NCBI RefSeq assembly: GCF_044755465.1
Contig: NZ_JBIVRB010000001.1
Location: 248,001 to 312,000, forward strand
From: Peterkaempfera sp044755465
GTDB lineage: Bacteria > Actinomycetota > Actinomycetes > Streptomycetales > Streptomycetaceae
DNA: 64,000 nt
Reading direction: 5' to 3'
A program made the translations under genes and the position numbers. Each line of letters opens with the position of its first letter. Position 1 is the stretch's first letter. A model generated the notes under the pieces. That model had not been told where the DNA came from and did not search any database. It worked only from the letters and a program-made list of their open reading frames with translations. Positions 24,978 through 34,748 of this stretch are shown one piece after another.

Positions 24978-26159
24978 TCAGGACTTCTTCTTCGGCCGCT
25001 GCCCGGCCGGTTGGGGAGTCCGCTTGCCGGGCTGTCCGGTGCGCTTGCCGCCACTTGCCGAGCCCTTGCCCGGATCGGTCTTCCCCGCCTCGGTCGCACC
25101 ACTGCCGGCCGTACCACTGCTGCTGGGACCACCGCTGTCGGCGCCGCCGCTCGGACCGCCGCCACCGGCGGGCTTGGCCCCGGGCGCGGTCTGCTGCCGC
25201 TGGGACTTGGTCTGCCGCTTGGGCTGCTGCCGGACCAGCGGCCCGGTCTCCGCAGGAGCCTCGGGGGCCTCCGCCTTGCCGCCCTTGACCAGGGAGGTGA
25301 GGCCGCCCCGCACCGGAGTGCCGTCGGCGGCGAGCTTGCCCGCCTTCTTCAGCCGGGCCTGGCGCTCGTTCCAGGCGTGGCTGCCCGGGGTGGGGTTCCG
25401 GTGGATGACGAACAGCTGCTGGCCCATGGTCCAGACGTTGGTGGTCAGCCAGTAGACCAGGACACCGACCGGGAAGTTGATGCCGAAGACGGCGAACATG
25501 ACGGGGAAGACGTACATCAGCATCTTCTGCTGCTGCATGAACGGCGTCTTCACCGTGAGGTCGACGTTCCTGGTCATCAGCTGGCGCTGGGTGACGAACT
25601 GCGACAGCGACATCAGCACGATCATGGTGATCGTCACGATGCGGACATCGGTGATGCTGGCGCCCAGCGCGGTGACCTTGTCAGCGGAGTCGGTGAACTT
25701 CACCGACAGCGGGGCGCCGAAGATGTGGGCCCGCTGTGCGCTCTCCAGCAGCGGCTGGTCGATGACGCCGACCGTCTTGCCCTGGGCGATGTGGTTCAGC
25801 ACCCGGTAGAGCGAGATGAAGAACGGGGACTGCACCAGGATCGGGAGACAGCTCGAAAACGGGTTGGTGCCCGCTTCCTTGTAGAGCTTCATCATCTCTT
25901 CGGACTGGCGCTGCCGGTCGTTCTTGTAGCGCTCCTGGATGGCCTTCATCTTCGGCTGGATCGCCTGCATGGCCCGGGTCGCCTTGATCTGCTTCACGAA
26001 GAGCGGGATCAGGCAGATCCGGATGACGATCACGAGCGAAACGATGGAGAGTCCCCACGCCCAGCCGGTGTCCGCTCCGAAGAGGTGTGCGTACAGCGAG
26101 TGGAACTGGACGATGATCCAGGACACCGCCGTATAGAGAGGACTCAGGACCGTGTCCAC
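24978..26159 (-). CDS. yidC: Membrane protein insertase YidC
   Basis: This 393-residue protein inserts and folds membrane proteins, alone or with SecYEG. The N-terminal helix (SPLYTAVSWIIVQFHSLYAH), the amphipathic loop with QIKATRAMQAIQPKMKAIQE and KNDRQRQSEEMMKLYKEAGT, and the later helices (NPFSSCLPILVQSPFFISLY; FPVMFAVFGINFPVGVLVYW) match the Gram-positive YidC fold, with the conserved helix-2 PFSSC. The last 125 residues are a Lys/Gly/Pro-rich tail that may contact ribosomes. The GTG start at 26159 lies only 3 bases after the yidD stop, indicating coupling. Confidence 0.97.
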   Translation of the reverse strand: MDTVLSPLYTAVSWIIVQFHSLYAHLFGADTGWAWGLSIVSLVIVIRICLIPLFVKQIKATRAMQAIQPKMKAIQERYKNDRQRQSEEMMKLYKEAGTNPFSSCLPILVQSPFFISLYRVLNHIAQGKTVGVIDQPLLESAQRAHIFGAPLSVKFTDSADKVTALGASITDVRIVTITMIVLMSLSQFVTQRQLMTRNVDLTVKTPFMQQQKMLMYVFPVMFAVFGINFPVGVLVYWLTTNVWTMGQQLFVIHRNPTPGSHAWNERQARLKKAGKLAADGTPVRGGLTSLVKGGKAEAPEAPAETGPLVRQQPKRQTKSQRQQTAPGAKPAGGGGPSGGADSGGPSSSGTAGSGATEAGKTDPGKGSASGGKRTGQPGKRTPQPAGQRPKKKS

Positions 26160-26162
26160 GAA

Positions 26163-26501
26163 TCAGGCTCCTTGGGCATTTGGCGTGGGCGCCGGGTTCT
26201 CGACCGGGCCGGAGGGCTGGGGGGCCGGGCCATGGTGACCCGGGCTCGCGAAGTGGCCGAGCAGCCGCTGGTGCCACACGGGCCGCTTGCGCGGCGGTAC
26301 ATGGTCCACACCTCCGGGGGACCACGGGTTGCAGCGCAGGATGCGCCAGGCGGTGAGGCCGGTTCCCTTCACCGCGCCGTGCACCCGGATCGCCTCGTAG
26401 CCGTAGTGGGAGCACGAGGGGTAGTACCGGCACACGGGGCCGAGCAGTGGGCTGATGGTCCACTGGTAGATCCTGATCAGCCCCATCAGCAGGTACTTCA
26501 T
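26163..26501 (-). CDS. yidD: Membrane protein insertion efficiency factor YidD
   Basis: This 112-residue protein aids YidC-dependent insertion. It has the family core IRIYQWTISPLLGPVCRYYP, then SCSHYGYEAI and the WRILRCNPWSPGGVDHVP block, with its three cysteines. A Pro/Gly-rich tail extends beyond the usual 75-residue core. Its start overlaps the rnpA stop by 4 bases (ATGA), and yidC follows after 3 bases. Confidence 0.96.
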   Translation of the reverse strand: MKYLLMGLIRIYQWTISPLLGPVCRYYPSCSHYGYEAIRVHGAVKGTGLTAWRILRCNPWSPGGVDHVPPRKRPVWHQRLLGHFASPGHHGPAPQPSGPVENPAPTPNAQGA

Positions 26502-26929
26502 CGCCCTGCTCCCGTCGGCCCGATGGCGGTCGTCTCCGTCCGGAGCAGCCGTCGCAGGGCTGCGTCCAGGTCGCGCTCCAGGTCCGCGTAGTCCGCTGTC
26601 CCCGCCGGGGGCAGCGCGCGTACCACTATCAGGCTACCTGTGGGCAGCAGCGACATACGCTCTCGCACAAGGTGACGCAGGCGACGCTTCACGAGGTTGC
26701 GCACGACTGCCGGGCCGACAGCCTTGCTCACGACGAAACCCGCACGCGCCGGGAGAGCACCCTCCCCCGGCGCGTGCGGGCCGAAGTCGTTCCGTCCGCC
26801 GTCGGCTCCCCCGTCCGCCGCACCTCGGCTGAGGTGTACGACGAGCAGGGGTTTACCGGCACGACGGCCGCGTTTCACCGCGATGGCGAAGTCCTGCCGC
26901 CGCCTCAGCCGATTCTCGGTGGGCAGCAC
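26498..26929 (-). CDS. rnpA: Ribonuclease P protein component
   Basis: This 143-residue basic protein is the protein subunit of RNase P, which removes 5' leaders from tRNA precursors. It opens LPTENRLRRRQDFAIAVKRG and has the signature RNLVKRRLRHLVRER (RNR-type motif). Between them is an insertion of about 20 residues rich in Gly and Asp compared with short homologues. The GTG at 26929 was chosen because it gives the family N-terminus; the out-of-frame ATG at 26934 is not used. It follows rpmH by 20 bases and is coupled to yidD. Confidence 0.95.
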   Translation of the reverse strand: MLPTENRLRRRQDFAIAVKRGRRAGKPLLVVHLSRGAADGGADGGRNDFGPHAPGEGALPARAGFVVSKAVGPAVVRNLVKRRLRHLVRERMSLLPTGSLIVVRALPPAGTADYADLERDLDAALRRLLRTETTAIGPTGAGR

Positions 26930-26949
26930 AGCATGACCCTGTACGCGGA

Positions 26950-27087
26950 TCAGGCGGACAGACGCGCGCGGCCCTTGCCACGGCGGGTCGCCAGGATGGC
27001 GCGGCCGGCGCGGGTGCGCATCCGCAGCCGGAAGCCGTGGGTCTTCGCGCGGCGGCGGTTGTTCGGCTGGAAGGTGCGCTTGCTCAC
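26950..27087 (-). CDS. rpmH: 50S ribosomal protein L34
   Basis: This 45-residue ribosomal protein begins SKRTFQPNNRRRAKTHGFRL and ends GKGRARLSA, the full L34 sequence. It is too short for most ORF lists. The GTG start at 27087 has CTGGAG upstream. It heads the minus-strand rpmH-rnpA-yidD-yidC-jag cluster and is divergent from dnaA, an arrangement conserved across bacteria. Confidence 0.98.
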   Translation of the reverse strand: MSKRTFQPNNRRRAKTHGFRLRMRTRAGRAILATRRGKGRARLSA

Positions 27088-27522
27088 TCGGGGGCTCCAG
27101 GGGAAATCGTAGGGTGGCGGGGCGTCGCCTGGCCGTCACCGTGCGTCCGCGCGATCTCCTCATTCACCTTGAGAAGCAAGGCGATCCACGGCGCCCGTGC
27201 TGCGCGCCTGTACTGATGCGGGTGACCCGCGGGCATGCGGCAGCGGCCATCGACAACTCGACCTGGTTACGGTACGCGGACGGGGGACCACGGGTCAAAC
27301 CGGGTGCTGGCGCGCCGTGCGGCGGCACCGAGCGCCGCCCTCGACCCGCCGCCGACCAGGCTGTGCACAGCCTGTGGACAACAACTTGAACCGAGGCATC
27401 ACCGCTGATTACCGTTGCAGAACCTGTCTGCGTTCCCCGCCCTCCGCCGATCCACACCTTCGCGTGTCAAGCACCCCCCGACCAAGACCACCCGCAGCGG
27501 TGGAACGAGAAAGCGTGCTCCA
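27088..27522. promoter_or_regulatory. rpmH-dnaA divergent promoter region
   Basis: This 435-base gap must hold the promoters of rpmH and dnaA, but no convincing -35/-10 pair was identified for either. It contains a perfect DnaA box (TGTGGACAA, 27373-27381), preceded directly by the palindrome CTGTGCACAG (27361-27370), about 140-160 bases before the dnaA start. DnaA autoregulation from this box is likely. No coding sequence is supported. Confidence 0.65.
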
Positions 27523-29526
27523 GTGGCTGATGTCAACAGCGATCTCGCCCCCGCCTGGGCGAAGGTCGTCGAGCGGCTGGGCGATGACGCGAGCGTCGGG
27601 GACAGCGAGCGGATGTGGCTCCGGCGCACCCAGCCGATGGGGATGATGCACGACACCGCGTTGCTGGCGGCGCCCAACGAGCGGGCCAAACAGGTCCTGG
27701 AGGGCCGGCTGCTGCCGCTGCTCAGCGAGATCCTGGGCGCGGAGTTCGGCCACCCGGTGCGGATCGCGGTCATGGTGGACGCCAACGCGGTGCCCCCGGC
27801 ACCGGTGGCCGCGCCGCCCGCCGAGCCGGAGCAGCCCCGCCAGGACTACCGGGAGGACCGCGACTACCGGGCGGCGCCCGGCGGTGGCGAGGGCGGCTGG
27901 CCCGGACGGCCGCAGGGCGGCCAGCGCGGCGGCTACGACCCGGCGTACGAGCAGCGGCGGTACGAGGGCGGCGGCTACGAGCAGCGACCCGGCCCGTACG
28001 ACCAGCGCCCCGGCTGGTCCGAGCAGGGCAGCTGGGCGCCGGGCTACGGCGACGCCGGCTACTGGGACCGGCGCGGGTACGAGGGCGGCTACCGCGACGG
28101 CGGTCCCGAGCGCGGCGAGAGCGCCGACCGGGCGCCCGGCGAGTGGCCCGGCGCCGAGGGGCGGCCCGGCCAGCGCGACTGGCCCCCGCACCACGACCGC
28201 ACCCCCACCCCACCGGAGGGCTTCCGCCAGCTGCCGCCCGACGCGGCGCGGGACGGCCGCGGCACCCAGGGCGACCTGCTGGGCGGCGACTACGGCACGC
28301 CGGGCAGCGAGGGGGGCCGGGGCGCGGGCGCCGACAGCGGGCGCCCGCAGCCCGCGCACACCCCCGAGCCACCGGGCGACGGCGGCGGCTCCGCGCTGCC
28401 CGCCGTCCGGCCCGCCGGCCCCGCCGTGCCCAAGCGGCCGGGCGGGCCTCCCATGCCGGGTGCGCCCGGCGGCGGCGGTCCGCGCAAGGACGAACCGGCC
28501 GCGCGGCTCAACCCGAAGTACCTCTTCGACACCTTTGTGATCGGTGCCAGCAACCGGTTCGCCCACGCGGCCGCCGTCGCGGTGGCCGAGGCGCCCGCCA
28601 AGGCGTACAACCCGCTCTTCATCTACGGCGAATCCGGGCTGGGCAAGACGCACCTGCTGCACGCCATCGGCCACTACTCCCGCAGCCTGTACCCGGGGAC
28701 GCGGGTGCGCTACGTGAGCTCGGAGGAGTTCACCAACGAGTTCATCAACTCCATCCGGGACGGCAAGGCGGACGCGTTCCGCAAGCGCTACCGGGACATG
28801 GACATCCTGCTGGTCGACGACATCCAGTTCCTGGCGAGCAAGGAGTCGACGCAGGAGGAGTTCTTCCACACCTTCAACACCCTGCACAACGCCAACAAGC
28901 AGATCGTGCTCTCCTCGGACCGGCCGCCGAAGCAGCTGGTCACCCTGGAGGACCGGCTCCGCAACCGGTTCGAATGGGGGCTGATCACCGACGTCCAGCC
29001 GCCGGAGCTGGAGACCCGGATCGCGATCCTGCGCAAGAAGGCCATCCAGGAGCAGCTGAACGCCCCGCCGGAGGTGCTGGAGTTCATCGCCTCGCGGATC
29101 TCGCGCAACATCCGCGAGCTGGAGGGCGCGCTGATCCGGGTGACCGCCTTCGCCAGCCTCAACCGGGCGCCGGTGGACCTGGAGCTCACCGGGATCGTGC
29201 TGAAGGACCTGATCCCCGGCGGCGAGGAGGCCGGCCCGGAGATCACGGCGAAGACCATCATGGAGCAGACGGCCGCGTATTTCGGGCTGGCCGTGGAGGA
29301 CCTCTGCGGCTCGTCGCGGAGCCGGGTGCTGGTGACCGCCCGGCAGATCGCCATGTACCTGTGCCGGGAGCTGACCGATCTGTCGCTGCCGAAGATCGGC
29401 GCCCAGTTCGGCGGCCGGGACCACACCACGGTGATGCACGCCGACCGCAAGATCCGGTCGCTGATGGCCGAGCGGCGGTCGATCTACAACCAGGTCACCG
29501 AGCTGACCAACCGCATCAAGAGCTGA
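27523..29526 (+). CDS. dnaA: Chromosomal replication initiator protein DnaA
   Basis: This 667-residue AAA+ protein opens oriC. Domain I occupies about residues 1-90 (SDLAPAWAKVVERLGDD at the start). Domain II is very long, about residues 95-325, and almost wholly Gly/Arg/Tyr/Pro/Gln. Domain III begins near LNPKYLFDTFVIGASNRFAH with Walker A GESGLGKT (369-376) and Walker B ILLVDDIQFL. Domain IV ends with the DnaA-box recognition motif GGRDHTTVMHADRKI near residues 630-644. The GTG at 27523 gives the family N-terminus (VADVNSDL); the ribosome site is weak (GAGAAAG), consistent with low translation. The long domain II is typical of Streptomyces. Confidence 0.98.
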   Translation: MADVNSDLAPAWAKVVERLGDDASVGDSERMWLRRTQPMGMMHDTALLAAPNERAKQVLEGRLLPLLSEILGAEFGHPVRIAVMVDANAVPPAPVAAPPAEPEQPRQDYREDRDYRAAPGGGEGGWPGRPQGGQRGGYDPAYEQRRYEGGGYEQRPGPYDQRPGWSEQGSWAPGYGDAGYWDRRGYEGGYRDGGPERGESADRAPGEWPGAEGRPGQRDWPPHHDRTPTPPEGFRQLPPDAARDGRGTQGDLLGGDYGTPGSEGGRGAGADSGRPQPAHTPEPPGDGGGSALPAVRPAGPAVPKRPGGPPMPGAPGGGGPRKDEPAARLNPKYLFDTFVIGASNRFAHAAAVAVAEAPAKAYNPLFIYGESGLGKTHLLHAIGHYSRSLYPGTRVRYVSSEEFTNEFINSIRDGKADAFRKRYRDMDILLVDDIQFLASKESTQEEFFHTFNTLHNANKQIVLSSDRPPKQLVTLEDRLRNRFEWGLITDVQPPELETRIAILRKKAIQEQLNAPPEVLEFIASRISRNIRELEGALIRVTAFASLNRAPVDLELTGIVLKDLIPGGEEAGPEITAKTIMEQTAAYFGLAVEDLCGSSRSRVLVTARQIAMYLCRELTDLSLPKIGAQFGGRDHTTVMHADRKIRSLMAERRSIYNQVTELTNRIKS

Positions 29527-30599
29527 CTGGCCGCACCAAGAGCCGACCGGCCACACCAGAGCCGACCGGCCGCGTCAGAGGCCGCCCGTAGGGGCGCCGG
29601 GAGACCCCTCCCGGCGCCCCTACGGCGTTCCCGGGTACGCGGGCGCCGGGCACCCGCCGCCGTGCCTTCCCCGGGGCAGCCGGCACGCCCTCGCGGCTGC
29701 GGCTCACGGGCGGCCCGCAGGGGCTCCAGGAGCGCCCCCGGACCTTCCTTGTGGACCTGCCGGTGGGCCTCCGGGGTGGTTCGACGGACCCCGGCCGACC
29801 GGCCGCCGCCTCGCACAGGTGCGCAGGGATTCGAACAGCGGCGGCCCGGAGCGGCGGTCTCCACAGCTCGGGCCGTTTTCGACCGTCCACACCCTGGGGA
29901 ACACGGAGTTATCCAGAACTCCTCCACAGCTCCGCGCGCAGTAGGCTCGTCGCCCCAGCTCAACCGCCTGTGTACTTGTGGGCAACCGTTGTCCACAGCC
30001 TGTGGACAGTTGAGGGGCCGTCAACACGGCGCCAAAGTTGTCCACCGGCTGTCCCCAGGACCAGAGGGGTTGTCCCCAGCTTCTCCACACCTGCGTCCAC
30101 AGTTCGACAACAAGAACCGCGCTTTCACTGGTCCGTGTGAAAGCGGTCACACCGAAGGGGAGGTGTGGCCGGTGGGTAACCTGGGTAAAACCTGGGGATA
30201 GTCCTGGGGAGAACCTGTGGACCGCTGTGGACGGCCTGTGGGCAAGCTCCCGCCATCCACAGGAAGCGCTGGTTCATCCACCGCTCCACCCACAGGCCCG
30301 GTGGATAAAAAAGGGGCGCTGAGCTGGCCGGATGGGGTTATCCACCTAATCCACAGCCCCTACTACTACTACCGCCTAGAGATCCCCCGGTGCTTCGTCT
30401 AACAGCAGGTGGGGCGCCGATCTGTGGACAACGGCAATCCGACAGCTGTTCACCCGGGCTCCGGGCCGTCTGCCCCGGCTGTCGGTGGAGTACGTCAGAC
30501 TGTTCTCCGGCAACAGGAGCGAGCCGACCGGTCCAGCAGCCCACAGGCTGGGGACGACGGCGGCTCGCCGACAGCAGGAGCATCAGGAGGCGGTGACCG
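29527..30599. other. oriC: Replication origin oriC (dnaA-dnaN intergenic region)
   Basis: This 1,073-base non-coding region lies between dnaA and dnaN. I read about 18-20 DnaA boxes or one-mismatch variants between 29750 and 30431. Perfect TTGTCCACA occurs at 29989-29997 and, inverted, 30423-30431. Close variants include 29883-29891, 29977-29985, 30001-30009, 30038-30046, 30081-30089, 30093-30101, 30216-30224, 30226-30234, 30237-30245, 30253-30261, 30300-30308, 30338-30346 and 30347-30355. Both orientations are present. The first 220 bases after dnaA and the last 170 before dnaN contain few boxes. This matches the box-rich Streptomyces oriC. Confidence 0.95.
30338..30371 (+). other. Candidate DnaA-trio unwinding element in oriC
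   Basis: Two abutting DnaA boxes, TTATCCACC (30338-30346) and TAATCCACA (30347-30355), are followed by a 4-base GC spacer (30356-30359) and four CTA triplets (30360-30371). The complementary strand therefore carries four 3'-GAT-5' trios. In Bacillus subtilis the order DnaA boxes, GC-rich spacer, DnaA-trios forms the basal unwinding system. The arrangement here is in the same order and also faces dnaN. Confidence 0.65.
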
Positions 30600-31736
30600 G
30601 TGAAGTTCCGGGTGGAGCGTGATGTCCTCGCGGAGGCGGTGGCCTGGGCTGCGCGGAGCCTCCCGGCGCGGCCGCCGGTTCCGGTGCTGGCCGGACTGCT
30701 GCTGGCCGCCGACGAGAGCAGGCTGAGCCTGTCCGGCTTCGACTACGAGGTCTCGGCCCGGGTCGAGCTGGAGGCCGACACCGAGGAGGTGGGCACCGTC
30801 CTGGTGTCCGGTCGGCTGCTGGCCGACATCTCCCGGTCCCTCCCCAACCGCCCGGTGGAGATCTCCACCGACGGCGTCCGGGTCAGCGTGGTGTGCGGCA
30901 GCTCCCACTTCACCCTGCCCACCCTGCCGGTGGACGAGTACCCGGCACTGCCCCAGATGCCCACCGTCTCCGGCACCGTCTCCGGTGAGGTGTTCGCCTC
31001 CGCCGTCGCCCAGGTCGCGGTGGCCGCCGGCCGGGACGACACCCTCCCGGTGCTCACCGGCGTCCGGGTCGAGATCGAGGACGACCGGATCACCCTGGCC
31101 GCCACCGACCGCTACCGGTTCGCCGTGCGCGAGCTGCTGTGGAAGCCGGAGCAGGCCGGTCTGTCGGCCGTCGCCCTGGTCCCCGCCAAGACCCTGCTGG
31201 ACACCGCCAAGTCGCTCAACAGCGGCGATGTGGTGTCGATCGCGCTGGCGGGCGGCGCCGGCTCCGGCGGCGAGGGCCTGATCGGCTTCGAGGGCGCCGG
31301 GCGGCGTACCACCACCCGGCTGCTGGAGGGCGAGTTCCCGAAGTTCCGCAGCCTCTTCCCCACCGAGTTCAACGCGGTGGCCACCATCGTCACCGCGCCC
31401 TTCGTCGAGGCGGTCAAGCGCGTCTCGCTGGTCGCGGAGCGCAACACCCCCGTCCGGCTCGGCTTCGAGCAGGGCGTGCTCACCCTGGAGGCGGGCTCGG
31501 GCGACGACGCCCAGGCCACCGAGCGGATCGACGCCGACCTCGAGGGCGACGACATCTCGATCGCCTTCAACCCGGCGTACCTGCTGGAGGGCCTCTCCGC
31601 CATCGACGCCCCGGTGGCCCAGCTGAGCTTCACCACCTCCACCAAGCCCGCGCTGCTCAGCGGCCGGCCGGCCGTCGACGCCGAGCCCGACGAGGCGTAC
31701 AAGTACCTGATCATGCCGGTGCGGCTCTCCGGCTGA
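30600..31736 (+). CDS. dnaN: DNA polymerase III beta subunit (sliding clamp)
   Basis: This 378-residue protein forms the ring-shaped processivity clamp. It opens KFRVERDVLAEAVAWAARSL and shows the three-domain clamp pattern, with FTLPTLPVDEYPALPQMP in domain 1, TDRYRFAVRELLW in domain 2 and the C-terminal YLIMPVRLSG, which is the conserved end carrying the M-P-[VM]-R-L tail. The GTG at 30600 has CAGGAGG upstream. It is the first gene on the dnaN side of oriC. Confidence 0.98.
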   Translation: MKFRVERDVLAEAVAWAARSLPARPPVPVLAGLLLAADESRLSLSGFDYEVSARVELEADTEEVGTVLVSGRLLADISRSLPNRPVEISTDGVRVSVVCGSSHFTLPTLPVDEYPALPQMPTVSGTVSGEVFASAVAQVAVAAGRDDTLPVLTGVRVEIEDDRITLAATDRYRFAVRELLWKPEQAGLSAVALVPAKTLLDTAKSLNSGDVVSIALAGGAGSGGEGLIGFEGAGRRTTTRLLEGEFPKFRSLFPTEFNAVATIVTAPFVEAVKRVSLVAERNTPVRLGFEQGVLTLEAGSGDDAQATERIDADLEGDDISIAFNPAYLLEGLSAIDAPVAQLSFTTSTKPALLSGRPAVDAEPDEAYKYLIMPVRLSG

Positions 31737-31933
31737 TCCACCGCTGCTGCCTCTCCCGCACGCCGCAGGGTGTCCCGGGGGAGGCAGCCGTGCCGCCGGG
31801 TCTGGAACGCCGCCGACAGGGCAGGCGCTCCCCTGCGGCCCCTCACCCGTCGGGGCCGAACCCTCCCCGGCGTAGGCTCGAACTGCGGCAAAGGGGCCGT
31901 CGTCAGGCACGTCGACACACGTAAGGACTTGTC

Positions 31934-32866
<933 letters not shown>

Positions 32867-32936
32867 CCCGGCCCGCAGCAACCCCCACCGGAGAGGACGG
32901 CAGCGCGGGCACAGGCCCCCGCGCGCAACGCACCCC

Positions 32937-34070
32937 ATGCATGTCGCGCATCTGTCGCTCGCCGACTTCCGCTCCTACGCTCGGGCCGAGGTCCCCCTCG
33001 ACCCGGGCGTGACCGCGTTCGTCGGCCCCAACGGCCAGGGCAAGACCAACCTGGTGGAGGCGGTCGGCTACCTCGCCACCCAGGGCAGCCACCGGGTGGC
33101 CGCCGACGCCCCGCTGGTCCGGCTCGGCGCCGAGCGGGCCATCGTCCGGGGCAGCGTGGTGCAGCAGGGCCGGTCGACGCTGATCGAGCTGGAGATCAAC
33201 CCGGGGAAGGCCAACCGGGCCCGGATCAACCGCTCGTCCAACGTCCGCCCCAAGGACGCGCTGGGCCTGCTGCGGACGGTGCTGTTCGCCCCGGAGGACC
33301 TGGCGCTGGTCAAGGGCGACCCCGGGGAGCGCCGCCGCTTCCTGGACGAGCTGCTGACCGCCAGGGCGCCCCGGCTGGCCGGGGTGCGCCAGGACTACGA
33401 ACGGGTGCTCAAGCAGCGCAACGCCCTGCTGCGGACCGCCGCCCTGGCCCGCCGGGCGGGCGGCGGCCGGTCCGACCTGTCCACCCTGGACGTCTGGGAC
33501 GGCCACCTGGCTCGGGCCGGCGCCGAGCTGACCGCCTTCCGCCTCCAGCTGGTGGCCTCGCTGCAACCGCTGGTGGAGAAGGCGTACGAGCAGCTCGCCC
33601 CCGGCGGCGGCCCCACCGCCCTGGAGTACCGCAGCTCGGTGGAGGGGCCGCTCCCGGCCTCCCGCGAGGAGGCGTACGAGGCGCTGAGCGGCGCACTGGC
33701 CGCCGCCCGCAAGCAGGAGGTCGAGCGCGGGGTCACCCTGGTCGGCCCGCACCGCGACGACCTGCTGCTACAGCTGGGCCCGCTGCCCGCCAAGGGGTAC
33801 GCCAGCCACGGGGAGTCCTGGTCGTACGCGCTGGCGCTGCGGCTGGCCTCGTACGAGCTGCTGCGCTCCGACGGCGGCGAACCGGTGCTGGTGCTGGACG
33901 ACGTCTTCGCGGAGCTGGACGGCAGGCGCCGCGACCGGCTGGCCGAGCTGGTCGCCCCCGGTGAGCAGGTGCTGGTCACCGCGGCGGTGCCGGAGGACGT
34001 GCCGGTGGCGCTGTCCGGGGTGCGCTTCGCGGTCGCCGACGGCGAAGTGCGGCGCGTCACCAGTGGATGA
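32937..34070 (+). CDS. recF: DNA replication and repair protein RecF
   Basis: This 377-residue SMC-like ATPase helps load RecA at gaps. Walker A is GPNGQGKT at residues 30-37. The segment RRRFLDELLTAR and the C-terminal signature/Walker B region (YALALRLASYELL ... PVLVLDDVFAELDGRRR) are present. The ATG at 32937 gives MHVAHLSLADFRSY, the normal family start. It lies 70 bases after gnd and upstream of dciA. Confidence 0.97.
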   Translation: MHVAHLSLADFRSYARAEVPLDPGVTAFVGPNGQGKTNLVEAVGYLATQGSHRVAADAPLVRLGAERAIVRGSVVQQGRSTLIELEINPGKANRARINRSSNVRPKDALGLLRTVLFAPEDLALVKGDPGERRRFLDELLTARAPRLAGVRQDYERVLKQRNALLRTAALARRAGGGRSDLSTLDVWDGHLARAGAELTAFRLQLVASLQPLVEKAYEQLAPGGGPTALEYRSSVEGPLPASREEAYEALSGALAAARKQEVERGVTLVGPHRDDLLLQLGPLPAKGYASHGESWSYALALRLASYELLRSDGGEPVLVLDDVFAELDGRRRDRLAELVAPGEQVLVTAAVPEDVPVALSGVRFAVADGEVRRVTSG

Positions 34071-34114
34071 CATCCGCCCCGCCGACCGGTCCGGCGCCCT
34101 AGGCTGGACCACTT

Positions 34115-34152
34115 CACCGTTCCAAGGGGCACCGTTCCAAGGGGCACCGTTC
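34115..34152 (+). repeat. 15-bp tandem repeat, 2.5 copies, recF-dciA gap
   Basis: The unit CACCGTTCCAAGGGG is repeated perfectly at 34115-34129 and 34130-34144 and then partially to 34152. It lies 44 bases after recF and just before the dciA leader. The function is unknown, and the copy number may vary. Confidence 0.85.
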
Positions 34153-34193
34153 AGAAGAGCCCCGTCCACAGGCTGGGGAAGGAGGTGGGCCCG

Positions 34194-34748
34194 GTGACCG
34201 ACGCACCCGGCGAGGCGGCATCGCCCGCCGACGTCCACCGCCCCGAGCCGTCGCTGTCCGGCGTCGACCTGGCCCGGGTGGCGCTGCGCGCCGCCAAGCA
34301 GCAGGCCCGGGAGCGCGGCGAGCAGGTGCGGCAGAAGCGGGAGTCCAAGCGGCGGGGACTGCGCAGCGGCGCCCGCGCGGACGGCCGTGACCCGGTGCCG
34401 CTGGGGGCGGCGATGCGGCAGCTGATCGTGGAGCGCGGCTGGGAGGCCCCGGCGGCGGTGGGCGGGGTGATGGGCCGCTGGCCGCAGATCGTGGGCCCGG
34501 AGATCGCCGCGCACTGCGTGCCGGAGCACTATGCCGAGGAGGCCCGCGAGCTGAGCGTGCGCTGCGACTCCACGGCCTGGGCCACCCAGCTGCGGCTGCT
34601 GGCCCCGCAGCTGGTGGCCAGGCTCAACACCGAGCTGGGGCACGGTGCGGTGAAGCTGATCAAGGTGCATGGTCCGGCAGGTCCGCCGCGCCGCTACGGG
34701 CGGCTGCGGGCTCCCGGGAGTCGGGGCCCGGGGGACACCTGGGGCTGA
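34194..34748 (+). CDS. dciA: DciA family helicase-loading protein (DUF721)
   Basis: This 184-residue protein is probably the loader or operator of the replicative helicase DnaB in bacteria lacking DnaC/DnaI. The N-terminus is basic and helical (RVALRAAKQQARERGEQVRQ). The DUF721 domain is seen in RDPVPLGAAMRQLIVERGWE, VMGRWPQIVGPEIAAHCVPE and LSVRCDSTAWATQLRLLAPQ. The GTG at 34194 has AAGGAGG eight bases upstream and is preferred to the GTG at 34185. Its place between recF and gyrB is conserved in actinobacteria (Rv0004). Confidence 0.94.
   Translation: MTDAPGEAASPADVHRPEPSLSGVDLARVALRAAKQQARERGEQVRQKRESKRRGLRSGARADGRDPVPLGAAMRQLIVERGWEAPAAVGGVMGRWPQIVGPEIAAHCVPEHYAEEARELSVRCDSTAWATQLRLLAPQLVARLNTELGHGAVKLIKVHGPAGPPRRYGRLRAPGSRGPGDTWG

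Noticed and set aside
27219..27231. GCGGGT-GA-CCCGC hairpin in the rpmH-dnaA gap as an attenuator
   Set aside because: Five or six GC pairs with a 2-base loop are common by chance in this DNA and no leader peptide is present.
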